In this document: in pieces, positions 46,577 through 57,867 of the stretch
How positions within the stretch are numbered: position 1 is the first letter of the stretch
Layout: the number at the start of each line of letters is the position of its first letter
NCBI RefSeq assembly: GCF_020080835.1
Contig: NC_058160.1
Location: 30,243,152-30,307,151, forward strand
Source: Cotesia glomerata
Taxonomy: Eukaryota; Arthropoda; Insecta; Hymenoptera; Braconidae
Length of the DNA stretch: 64,000 bases
Direction of reading: 5' to 3'
The notes under the pieces: model-generated
Databases searched by the model: none
What the model was told of the DNA's origin: nothing
What the model saw: the letters and a program-made list of their open reading frames with translations, nothing else
Position numbers and translations under genes: made by a program

Positions 46577-46670
46577 CTGTTGCAATGGCAAGGAGTGGAA
46601 AAACAACTTCCAGAAGAAGCCGAGGATCATCGAGCAGTAAACTAACAGACAATGCAGGCGTTGTTGTCAT
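46577..46670 (-). CDS. Candidate distal first coding exon (minus strand), or an exon of another gene
   Basis: On the minus strand an ATG at 46670 (context CCGACAATGAC, A at -3) opens 31 codons plus one base. It reads MTTTPALSVSLLLDDPRLLL, then EVVFPLLAIAT, up to donor CAG|GTACTT. No other in-frame ATG lies between it and an upstream TAA. The phase is the one needed by the RA-PH exon at 9126-9307, and the split codon would be GAT (Asp). The hydrophobic stretch looks like a weak signal anchor but contains Glu. A caution is that the plus strand of the same stretch is also open (from about 46573 to 46759, MARSGKTTSRRSRG...) and ends at a near-perfect donor TCA|GTAAGTG. The strand is therefore not settled. 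Confidence 0.35.
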
Positions 46671-46759
46671 TGTCGGAATCTTGAAGCCGACAGATGGACA
46701 ACACGAGTCCACCACTCGCGATCCTGTTGATTCTTCCCTGATAGCCAGCGCTTTCTCAG
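46585..46759 (+). CDS. Alternative plus-strand reading of the same candidate exon
   Basis: ATG at 46585 opens MARSGKTTSRRSRGSSSSKL, then TDNAGVVVIVGILKPTDGQ..., 58 codons up to a strong donor TCA|GTAAGT at 46759/46760. The start is basic and Ser-rich, and GVVVIVGIL is hydrophobic. No domain is recognised. Upstream, GTAAAG at about 46568-46573 could be an acceptor, since the frame remains open to it, but the pyrimidine tract is poor. Because the minus strand over the same bases is also open, only one of the two readings can be real. I favour neither strongly. Confidence 0.28.
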
Positions 46760-46809
46760 TAAGTGTTGACTTCCAGCAGTTACGGTTAATTTATACATCA
46801 AGTTGGCGG

Positions 46810-47060
46810 TAATTCTTCACTCAACAACAGTTGTAAGCAAATTGACGGAAATCTACGACCGCAACTTGAATACAAGTTAACAATCAAACTTGTAGTTAAA
46901 TTTCCTTTCAACTTTACTACAATTTGACGGAAATACTTGTACAGCAAGTTTTGACGTCTATTTGCAAAGTAAGTTATAGGTAACTAATAGGTAATCGCTC
47001 GCTTTGCCAACTCTTTCCGTCAAGTTTGCTTCAAGTTGCGGATGTAGATTGAGAGTAAGT
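46810..47060. repeat. Local repeat of the TTGACGGAAA word
   Basis: TTGACGGAAATCTACGACCG (about 46840) and TTGACGGAAATACTTG (about 46923) are direct copies. TTTCCGTCAAGTTTGC (about 47017), followed by TTCAAGTTGCGG, is inverted. It may be a degraded MITE lying next to the candidate distal exon. Clear ends were not found. Confidence 0.4.
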
Positions 47061-49560
47061 TACAGGTAAGGTGGCTATCAGGGTTCGTATCATTTTGTTT
47101 ATAAATACCAAATATGTGGAATAATAACTTACTGAAGATGGCGTTGATGAATTTTTTCCGTCGGAACCGCCAATCCATTTTTAACTCGCCAGATTTTATC
47201 CTCCGCTTTTTTTTCTTCAAATTTTCTTAGAGATTTATTTTTAAATTCTTGAGAAACTCTTGGAAAGTTGGATCACATCCTGGTGTATTTCTTCTTGATT
47301 TTTACCCCAGTAAATTTGCTCTACTGTAGCTCGATAACAGTCTGCTGTATCAGCTGGTGCTCGCAATTAACTGCAACAGAAAATGAAATGCCTAGCTTAC
47401 CGATTGGAATGTCCAGTGTTTTTAGTATTTATTAAATAAATCCAAAGTTACAAAATAACTTTTTTTAACATAAACACAATAACTTATTTCTTCTCAGGTA
47501 GTTTAATTTTTTTAACTGTCAAAAGCTCCACTATAAAGAGACATTAAATAGAACTACGACAAAAGGTCTATTGAATAGAGAGTTTTTTCAACTGTTTCAA
47601 ACAAAAATTTATCGGTTTTCATTGTATTGAACTTGTTCGTTAAAAAGCTTACTGTCCAATGCTTTTTAAAAATGACACTATAATTTAGCACCAAAATAAA
47701 TATAAAAACACGTTTAATATAAAAAATTGAAAAATTCCGTATAATTGCGTATAATTTATTTGACTTATAAAACAATCAATAATTTAAATTGTTCAGTTTG
47801 CTTCCTCGATTTATATATTATGAATAAGTACATATAATATGTAAGAAAATAGACTGCGCTCTCATTGGTCATCGGTATAGTTTCCATAACTTCAAAGTTA
47901 TGATAAATATTTAATAGACTAGAAATTCAGTCCTAAGAGGTAAACGTTAATTATTAGTTCAATTTACTGTCCACTAAAACTTGCCATAAGCTTTGTATTT
48001 CCATGAATGGAAAATTTATACTCATTCCTAACTTTATGCTGTAAATGAACTAAATTTGAAAGACTTGTGGCTTAATATTCCTGCAATTTAACTAAATTAG
48101 ACATTTTCAAAAAGTTTAATATTATCTCTAATCTTAAATAAACATGGTAAAAAAGTTTTCTACTGACGATTTGGTACAAAAAAATTTTAATAATAGATCT
48201 TTTATTATCTTTTTTGGTTCGATACTTTTTGTATGAAAAAAAGCTACGGAAGAGTTAGGTATATTTAAAAGATAAAACTTTTGATCACGAAAAAGGGGTT
48301 AAAAAGTTCAGTGCTTTTTTTTATCTTTCTAAGTTGCTGTTGAAGCTTCTGCTTTGCACTTTTTTCGACCAAGAACAAATTATGAAAAAGGAAAAAATAA
48401 AGGGAGATTTCTTTCTTAGTTTTACATCAAAGTTAGCGAGGATATCAACTGTTGAATGTTGACAAACAACTGATTAAAGATATTTTTGACAAAAGCTTAT
48501 AAATGGAATTGTAATTCAAGGGAATGAATGGAACGGTATTTAAATTACGACCGTAAATTCCATTCGAGGGTGCCTTGCCAAGATTGTCTCGTCCAAAGAA
48601 GTCGGAAATGATAAATTTGTTCTAGCACAATGATCTAGTGCCAGATATTTAAGACGGAATATCTTCGAATTTGATTGGCGATCAATTGAATCATCATTTG
48701 ATCGAGAAGTTTGTTCAGAAACTATAACAATACCAATTATCGCTATATTAGTTTATATAAATCCTAGGTTTAATTTACTAAAAAGGGATACATTGTACCT
48801 ACCTAAGCAATTTTCTTATCTCTTATCAAAGTAGTTGACCGAACAAAGACAATCAATTAGTGGGCAAAGTTCAATGCTTTCATTTTAATTTAGTGATCAC
48901 AATAATTCTGCTAGGGTTGAAGTTGCTATCAATTGTGATCAGATAAAGGACAGAAGCTGATCAATAACAAAGCGAAATTGCAATTGAGTAGTCTTTGAAA
49001 ATAAATTACATCAAAATAATACCAATCTTTGGACGGAACAGAAAATGATAGCTGATAGGATTGGATTGACTGATTCATCATCGGGATATCAACTAATCTA
49101 GTTGGATGATGAACATGGCCACCCCCGGGGCGATTGGATTGACGTTTGATTTGCAAACAATTGACTTGTCGCTTCGCTACCTGATAAATCATCAAGGAAG
49201 ATTGGTAAGATAATTTGTGAACAGAAATCAATGTCAATTTGCAATTTAATCATAATGATGATAATAATAAATTATGGAAATTGAATTATGAACAAAAGAG
49301 GGTTTACTTTAAAAATTCGCGTGTTGTACAACATATGGCACCCTGCATGATAATTACTGTACACAAGGGGGAATCTAAAATTCGTCTAAAAAAGCCAAAT
49401 GTTTTCTAGTCACGAAAATGTCGCAAAAAATAAGGGAATGCGCCAGCGATCAATCAACTCGAATCTAATTAAGATAATTTTTTCCAAAAATAACAGTTAA
49501 ATGCGTGTTTAAAATTGGAGATACCAAAAGGGGTAAAAATATTTTCGTTATCGAGGTTAT
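47061..49560. other. AT-rich sequence, nothing recognised
   Basis: No exon, repeat boundary or RNA gene could be supported. The longest frames have no coding character. Confidence 0.35.
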
Positions 49561-52327
49561 TTAAGGGGTTAGGGGTAGCCAGAATTTTCAAAAAATCAAT
49601 TTTTTTTTTTGCATTTTCGTTATGTGTAATATCTTAAAAATATTCTCTGAAAATTTTAAGTCGATCCGATAATTAGTTTTTGAGTTATTCGACAAATAAC
49701 AAAGAGAGCTCGGGTACTTCAAAGCGCTCGGGAGCAGATAGCTAGCGGCAGCTTCAAGAAACCCCCTTTTAGGGTTCTATTGTCATCCATGAACTAAGAC
49801 TTTGGTGTATGTAGTAGTACTTAAATTTATAAATACCTAAATATATATAATTACAATTTCTAGGTAGTATAAGTGCTACAAATTATTTTTTTTTCGCCAC
49901 GTCACTAGTATGCCTGTGGCAGTTGCGGAGAGCAGTCGATAGTTGTGCGTTACTAAAATATATTATTTTTGAAGTTATTTATTATGGGACGTGATACGAG
50001 AAAAGTTTCGAGAGAAGTTCGGAAATCTGAAAATATCCGTAAGTCGTATTCAAAGAAATGAAAAAATATATTTAACCCAAAAACAGCGGAACGTGATGAA
50101 AGTGTTCGGAGTACATCGTCTAAAAAACTGAAACAAAATACTGAAAACAATGTACCCGAAAGTTGCACTTCTGAATTTCGAATAATTAATTTTATTACGG
50201 TATTCACTGCCATTTCTGCTCTTGTGAAATGTAAGAAATGTGATGGAAACATTGAATTTCTAACAGCTAGTACACGTGGGCTGAGATTTAAAATTGTAGT
50301 TTCGCATGTAATAACTGTGACAGTGAATATATTCCTTCCTGCTCTTTCATTGGGCATTCTTATGAAATAAATAGACGCTTTATTTTTCTGATGAGAATAC
50401 TAGGGATAGGATACGAAGGTTTGTGCAAGTTTTGTGGCCTGATGGACATGCCGTCTTTTTTAGATAAAGCTACGCATACAATATTATTGAAGCCCATTTT
50501 AGATTGTGGTAAAATCGTTGCAGAAGCCTTGATGAAAAAAGCTGTTAATCAAGAAAAAGAAGCGAGAAGTGAAAATGAGAATAAGAACGATTTGACTGTA
50601 TCGGGAAATGGAACCTGGCAAAAACGGGGATTTACATCGTCATTTTGAGTTTCTTCTATAATTGGCTATTATACTGGAAAGATTCTTGATATAAACATTA
50701 AAAGTGCTTATTGTAAGCTATGTGAGTATTGGAAAAAGAAAAGAAATACGGTTGAGTTCGAGGAGTGGTATGAATCGCATGAAAATGAGTGTAGTGCTAA
50801 TCACAAGGGGTCTTCGGGGAAAATGGAGGTGGATGCGATGATTGAAATGTTTCAGCAGTCTGAAACAAAACATGAAGTTAAATATACAAACTACATTGGC
50901 GATGGTGATTCGAAAACCTATTCTGGAATTATAAAAGCAGATCCTTACAAAAATACAACCATAAATAAAAAGGAATGTATAGGCCATGTTCAGAAGCAGA
51001 TGGGGACTCGACTGCATACTCTGAAAACTAAACAAAAAGGTCTTGGTGGTAGAGGTAGGCTTACAGGAAAAGTCATTGACAAATTAACTGTGTACTATGG
51101 TTTATCAATACGTCATCATTGCGATTCTATTGAAGATATGAAATCTGCTATTATGGCAACTTTTTACCACTACGGTTCGACTGATGAAAATCCGAATCAT
51201 GATATGTGTCCCAAAGGCGAAGATTCTTGGTGCTCTTACCAGCGCGCTGAAGCAAGTGGAGAGCTTGATACTTATACTCAAGATTATTCTCCCTTACCTC
51301 CTGATGTTTTAAAAGCTATTAAACCGATTTACGACGATCTCAGTAATGATAATTTACTTTCAAGATGTGTAGATGGATTCAATCAGAATAATAATGAGAG
51401 CTTCAACCAACTAGTGTGGAAAATATGCCCAAAAACCGTGAATACTAGTTCTACTATCGTACAAATTGCTGCATACATAACTACTTGTATATTTAATGAA
51501 GGTACAAATTCATTATTAATGATTATGGATACCCTAGGACTTAATTGTGGGTCTAATTCCCATCGGTATGCTGAAAAATTGGATGCTGCACGTGTGAAAG
51601 TGGCAGATCAGCGCGCCAACGACAACACTCGGGAAGGCAGAATGCTTCGTAGGCAACAGCAAATTGATGTTTCGGAAACTTCCACAATGGCTGAAGAACT
51701 ATTATATGGCCCAGGAATAGATGACTCGATGTAAGTAATTTAATAATTCGTATTTCTGTACGTGAATCTAGTGTGAAACTTTAAACGCGTTTTTCTCAAA
51801 ACTATGTTTTTTGAACTGGTGACAACTGTAACTCGAAAACCGCTCAGTAGATTTTAATAAAATTTATACAGCTTTTAGAATACATAATAAACTCGGGCCT
51901 GATCGAAGGATTTTTTTTTCAAAAATTTCGATTTTTTAAGACCAATTAACTGTTGATTTTTTCCCAAAAATCTAGACAAAAATTTCCTGAGGCCGCCATT
52001 TTGTTAATTTTTGAAAAAAAAAATCCTTCGATCAGGCCCAGGATTATCTATTTATAAAACTAATTTTTTTCATCCGATTGATTTTAGATGAATCTCCAAG
52101 GACTTATGATTGTCACCGCAAGGACCGTTTTTTGGAACTGGGTCAACACAGACAGCTATAACTTTGGAAATTAAATTTTTTTTTTTTGAAATTTTCGTGA
52201 CTTCAAGTCAAAACATTGTATAATAATGCCATATTACTACTTTTGTAAAATAACATGATTTAATAACAAAAAAAAAATACTGAAAATTCTCATTTTTTCG
52301 TGCCTCTGACTACCCCTAACCCCTTAA
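49561..52327 (+). mobile_element. Mutator-like DNA transposon, decayed
   Basis: Both ends read TTAAGGGGTTAGGGGTAG from the outside in, at 49561 and inverted at 52327, a perfect 18-base match that continues imperfectly (CAGA). TTAA is at both extreme ends. It could be part of the terminal repeat or a 4-bp duplication. No 8-9 bp duplication typical of Mutator is visible outside. Between them lies one transposase gene with three lesions (49984-51734) and non-coding leader and trailer. The trailer includes an inner inverted pair (AAAAATCCTTCGATCAGGCC at about 52018 and its complement at about 51897). Confidence 0.85.
49984..51734 (+). pseudogene. Mutator-like transposase pseudogene
   Basis: The product is recognised from the insect family of Mutator-like transposases. 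From the N terminus it has a basic start (MGRDTRKVSREVRKSENIRK), a CKKC..CNNC zinc-binding pair, GLCKFCGLMDMPSF, a VSGNGTWQKRGF motif, CKLCEYWKKKRNTVEFEEWY, KYTNYIGDGDSKTYSGI, ECIGHVQKQMGTRL, CPKGEDSWC, NESFNQLVWKICPKT and a C-terminal YGPGIDDSM. Lesions are a TGA at 50059, a frameshift near 50305 and a TGA at 50646. In addition the family's D in DGTW is N here, which may remove a catalytic Asp. The intact portion from 50823 is 303 codons. The element cannot encode a working enzyme as it stands. Confidence 0.88.
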
Positions 52328-53171
52328 TCAGAATTTCGGTTTTAGTTACAGGATTAAAACGAAATGCTTTGAGTGGTAATCAAAGTTGTTTCTCTCGTTG
52401 ACAAATTGAGAATAAAAGGTTATGCTCATGACAAACAGCAGTACCACATTTAACCACAAAAGTTTTTCGCTCTCCAACCGGATTGAATTTCAAACTCCAC
52501 ACATTTCATTTGATCCTTTTTGTGCAACCACTTACGAGTACCTTGCTGCTTAAGGCTATCAAACTCGTTTCGTATTATACAGACACATTTTTTCATTAGC
52601 ATTATTTTTAATTTAATCTAAATTTATTTTTAGATAAATGTTATTTTATCATCGTGCTCAGAAGTCGTTTTCACAATCACCACAAAAAAAAAACAAGAAG
52701 ATAAACAGTTCTTCGGCTGTTCTTTATGGAAATTGACTTTCGATCGATCTCGGTGAATTTTTTATGCCTCCCAGTAGTTTATGCGATTCTGACCAAACGT
52801 TATCTAACTGCAAAATAACTCGCTTCTTCATTTCTCCTGATGAAATTCTACATGATTATTTATATCCATAGCTTTACAATCGGCTTGACATAAATGTTTC
52901 AATAATCCACGACTGCAAGACAACTTTAGACTTTTTTAACATTAGACAAGTGTAATCATAAATTGAACCCGTTTAAAAATAATTCATCAAATTTTACCTA
53001 GTCAATTTCCATTACAGCTTAGGAGAAATAATTGATCCTCAAATATAAATGAAGGTGTGAGGCTAATTGGAGACATTAGGGAACAATTAGAATTCTGACG
53101 ATTCGATAAAACGTCGAATGTCCGAACCCTTTAAAATTCTGTAACTTTTATGAAGCTTCATAAGTTTGATA
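52328..53171. other. AT-rich sequence, nothing recognised
   Basis: No exon or element boundary was identified. Confidence 0.35.
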
Positions 53172-53630
53172 CACTGATAGAAAAACAATTTTGATTCAAG
53201 AAACTTTTTTTCTTCAAAACTTGAACTCTTGAAACTAGATATAGATATATTTCTTTCAAGAATTTTTGTCTCTTGGTTCAAGATAGGCGACAACATTGAT
53301 TGAAGATGTTACCGACTTATGTTAAGAATGGTTTTTTTTTTGAGTCATTAATTTACTTATTTCTAAGAAATAATTTTTTTTTGATATAACAATTAAAGAC
53401 TATTTAGTTTTTGAAGTATACTTTGATGAATTACTTTAAGTTTTTTAAACGATAACGTTATTATGATTGAAAAACTTAAATGTATCGATTGAAGATAATA
53501 TAGCTGTTAAGCCAAGAAAATCTAAATCAAGACAAGAAATTCTTAACAAGCAAAATAATCATTTGTCTTCCAAAATAAATTCTTAGATCAAGAAAATATC
53601 TCTTGAGTCAACATAAATTTTCTATCAGTG
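53172..53630. mobile_element. TA-flanked MITE with CACTGATAGAAAA ends
   Basis: CACTGATAGAAAA at 53172 is inverted perfectly at the right end (TTTTCTATCAGTG, to 53630). TA lies on both outer sides. The interior is full of short inverted words (CTTGATTCAAGAA type, for example GATTCAAGAAACTTTTTTTC and AATCAAGACAAGAAATTC). Its tips resemble those of the element at 24870-25355. No coding frame. Confidence 0.82.
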
Positions 53631-54520
53631 TACTCTTCACGTCAAAAGCATAATTTTATCAGCATAATCAATATTTGGATACTTCCGCAAACTTTGTTTA
53701 ACATCAGTTAAATGTTACGCGGGCTATTGAACGCGTTAACATGCTTTGTTACTAAAATGGGTTGATACGTTTTAAATACGAGAAATTCTGAATACCTTGA
53801 AGTTCATCGACAGAAATAGAATAGATTGCTGGAAGAGTTGGAATATTATTCACTGTAATAATAAAGAGAGACCCGCAATGTATTGTGCATAATATTACCA
53901 TAAGCCTCTATACGAATCGATTAAGGGGAGTTTGAGATGTCGGCCTGATGCTTCTAATGATAACGCTTCAATATTGTTAGTGCACGCCCAATAAATATGC
54001 ATCATATATATTTAAGTATTTCTGTTTGCTTTCCAAACAAGTACTAGCTTATAACTTAAAAAAGTAAAATGGCAGAGACAAATTTCGAGTGGTTAATTTC
54101 ACCAACTTTCCACACTGTTTGCTATTAAAACCTTTAAGTTCTGTGGTTGAATTAATTCTTCTTTTGAACTGCTGTAAATCACATCAGAGCTCTACGTGAT
54201 GAGTGCTAGTTTTTTTTTCAGTAATTCTATATTCTCTCAAAGAGTTGAAACCTTGACAATTCGCGAGGGAGTAAAATTAATTTTTTATTCTTTGATGAAA
54301 GTATCTTGCACAATAGAAGAAAAAAATAAAGCCGACAAATTTTTGTTACGAGAAAATAAATTTATGTAATTCTTAAATCTGTAGAAATTGAAAAAGAGCG
54401 TATTTAAAATTTTTTTTAGTCCGTAACATGAAAGTGTTCTTTATTAAGGAACGGAAAATATAAATATTTTAATAATGAGCGGACGATAAATTCGTATTAG
54501 TTAATGCATATTTGCGTCAC
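53631..54520. other. AT-rich sequence, nothing recognised
   Basis: No exon or repeat end was identified. The sequence is of unique character. Confidence 0.35.
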
Positions 54521-54800
54521 TACACGGAAAAAAGAAAACTCGAAAAATTACAGTATATAATGCAACGTGGTGCTTTGTGATGAAAACTGAAAAAATTACA
54601 GTTTCATATTATAATTATTACAGATTTTATAAGAATTACATTGTAGAATGTACTATTTACATTGAAAGCTCTGAATATTAAATTAAAAAATTGAATTTAG
54701 AAAAATCTTATTTCAAACTGTAATTTTTCTAGTTTTGATTACGACGGGACCGATTTTACATTTTATACTGTAATTTTTCGAGTTTTCTTTTTTCCGTGTA
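54521..54800. mobile_element. Recent CACGG-type MITE with perfect terminal repeats
   Basis: Counting the flanking TA, the first 37 bases (starting TACACGGAAAAAAGAAAACT) are perfectly inverted at 54764-54800. TA is the duplicated target. The element is 280 bp, with ATTACAGTTTCA and TTTCAAACTGTAAT inverted further in. Perfect long ends suggest the youngest insertion of this family in the window. Non-coding. Confidence 0.9.
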
Positions 54801-57800
54801 CTTGCAGTACCCTGAAAAGTATACACATGTTTTACTATTTACACTTTATCAAACCACCATAATACCAGAATTTATTTTTTTTTGATCATCGCAACACCAA
54901 ATAGGTCGTATATTTACATTTGATGTTGCGAATTTAAATGTACTTCAAACTGAATCCGCTTTTCAAAAGATTTACCTCTATAAACATTTCTGAATGTATG
55001 TTATTCATAACCCCAAACAATTTTTTTTTCTGAAACAAATCCTATCCATGTTTTGCGCTGAAACATTTTTCAAATTAAATTAACTTGTTCAAAATATTTT
55101 ATCCAATAAAAAAATTGAATAGCTCGTTAATTTTCTGCAAAGTTTGTTATCAATTTCTACGATTCAAAAGCCGGTTTCTTGAAGCTAAGGGATTAAGCAT
55201 CTATGAATAGCCATCAATCTTGATGAGATAAGTAAAAGATCACGTTATTGAAGTTTACCCAACAGGTAAATGCAAACGTGAGGATTCACAGCCCAAAACT
55301 CAAACTCCAGTTCAGTTAAATTCAAAAACTGTTCTTCAGGTTATCTGGTGGATTGAAAATTTATGCGGATGTAGTTCTCAGAAGTTACTGATGTACATTG
55401 TAGGTACTCATCCAATCATGTTCCGGCCTCAAACTAGTAGAGGAAACTTATTGAGCCCCCTCAATGATATTTATTATATCTTTATTGGGATTTATTATTG
55501 TTATTGCTGTGGTAACAGCTAATAACAGTAAGCTTTAGGTGTACCATTTATGAATAATGTACTTGTGGATAATGTTCGAAGCTCGTATCAATATAAATAT
55601 TGAATTGGACTATACTGCTTGAGCCAAACCGAACGGAAGTAGGAACTGAGGAAATAATTCACTTTTTATTCCTTTAAGACGGATCTTTTCGTTGAGCCAA
55701 GTGTCAAGAAATGAAACCAATTTAGACAAATCAATTTTTTGGTAGTGCTAAAATAAATTTCGAAACTTTATAAATTTTATTTATAGATCGATAAATTTGG
55801 CTTGTACTTTTTTTTGCCGTGTATAATTTTAATAAATTGATAAATGTCAGGAAAATGGAACGTAATTAGTAAGGTATTAATAAAGATAATGGGATTGATT
55901 AATGCGCTTCATTATTAATAAGTGACTTTTGATGAAGATGAATTGTTATGTGCACAAAAATAGAGTAATGAGGTTGGATTAATTTAATAACTGAATCATT
56001 TCCAACAATTGAAGATGGAAAGAAATAAATCAAGCGTATCAAGTAATTTTCCTCACTAAAGACATGATCCACAATTCGTTCAAAGCATTTGACGTTGATA
56101 TTTTCTGTCATTCCGAAATGTTGCTCCCAAGAAACTCTATCAACTTCAGAAGATTGCTATTCTGTATATTTTATTTCTGCATCCTCTATGAGGGGGTAAT
56201 AACATTTTTTATTCTGCTTATTTAATATCAAGAATCGCATTGACAAAGTCGAAAAGTAGATTTTATTCTAAAGCGTTGTATTTCATCTGGATGACTTCTG
56301 CTTAGTATACGGCTTTAGATGCGCTTAGAGACATAAAGAAATTTCTTCCTATAGAATTTCGGGCTTATCGAGTATAAAGCTTTTTACCCGAAAATCATAG
56401 AAAAAAGCACTGCTATTGTATATTTACAAATTTATTTCTATACAACTTGTCTGTTCTTTTTTCATAATGCACTCAACTGTAATATCGATTTTTTTTAGAT
56501 TTTTACTTTATTATTATTTACTATTTTTTTTTATTTTTTTAATGATAGAAAAAGAATTAACAAGTATTTGATGATTATAATTATTTTCGGATTAAATACA
56601 AACAAAACTTTTAACTTTAAATGATGAAAGGTTTGGAAGCTTAAATATTTAAACGTAAGCTAATTGATTTCTAATTACAAAAAAAAAGAAGTTTATTCAA
56701 TGAAAAAAATTATTAACAAAACAAAATAGAGTTAAAATCTCTAAAAATTGATTGCAAAGCAATACTATGTGATAATTTATCCAATACTGTAATTTTATTT
56801 TTAAAGAATGATGGTGGTAAATGAAAGAAATAACTGTCGTACGTAATGTCAATTATTGATGTCAACTAGTTATTGATTTCATGAAATACTTTAAACTTAG
56901 TATTGTCAGTAAATACAGAATCTTGGATGGAATGTTACCAGAAAACCACAGAATACTGATCAACCATTACTAGAACCGCCATACTAATGCAAGCTTAACA
57001 AAAGTATGGAAACCTTTCGCATACATACTGCTTCAGCTTGAGAAATTTCTCATATTTACGCGGGAGAATGTACATAGGAATTCGCTATTGAATTATTTGA
57101 GTTATAGAATTTTTATTGTGGTAATACTGTTTTCGGATTATTAATTTTAAATAATTATTAATAAATTAAATAATTTTTAATAATTAAAAAAAAAATTCAA
57201 TGAATGTTTATCAATTTTCTCCTAGTATTGTCAGCAAATTATTCTGACCGATTGACACAACTATATTTAAATACATTCAACATAATCGAGTTTAGTTGAC
57301 AAGCTCATGAATTTCAATGAGACATGAATAATTGCGCTAACTATGTAAATTTAACTCTCAATATAAGAACGAGAGGGCCAACTATGAACGTGTGATCTAC
57401 CAAAGACAGCAAATTCTTAAATTACATAAATTGATTGATTTCAAATGCTACTTTATTTGTCTACAGAAATTTAATTTACAAAGAATTTTTGATTAGCTTA
57501 CTTACTTAATTTTTTACTTTCTTATTTTATTTTATTCTTATTTTTCTTTTTTAAATTTTTCAATATAAATCCTCGCACAGAAAAATGTTCAAAAATTTTC
57601 AAAATGAAAATACAAAATAACCTATGAACTTCTTTTACTGAATTACGTGTACTTTAATGTAAATAAAATGTATAATTTTGCCATTCGACTACTGCCTTAG
57701 CATTAAAACTAATAAATAAATAAATAAAATATTAGAATTACTTAACCAAAGATATAAATATTAAACTTTCAACGATATTATAACCAAATCCAACTCGACA

Positions 57801-57867
57801 TATTAAAAATTAACGGCATAAATCTCAATGGTTATCTCACAAGATATTTATAAAAGACACATGCTTA
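54801..57867. other. AT-rich intergenic sequence
   Basis: Nothing was recognised apart from a retroposon-like end with TAAA tail near 57680-57730. A patch at 55240-55500 has more balanced composition but no exon signals. Confidence 0.35.

Noticed and set aside
48929..49237. Minus-strand frame of 102 codons
   Set aside because: No domain, no splice context, ordinary AT-rich flanks.
49953..51035. Minus-strand frames of 134 and 105 codons
   Set aside because: Shadows of the plus-strand Mutator transposase, which is clearly recognisable.
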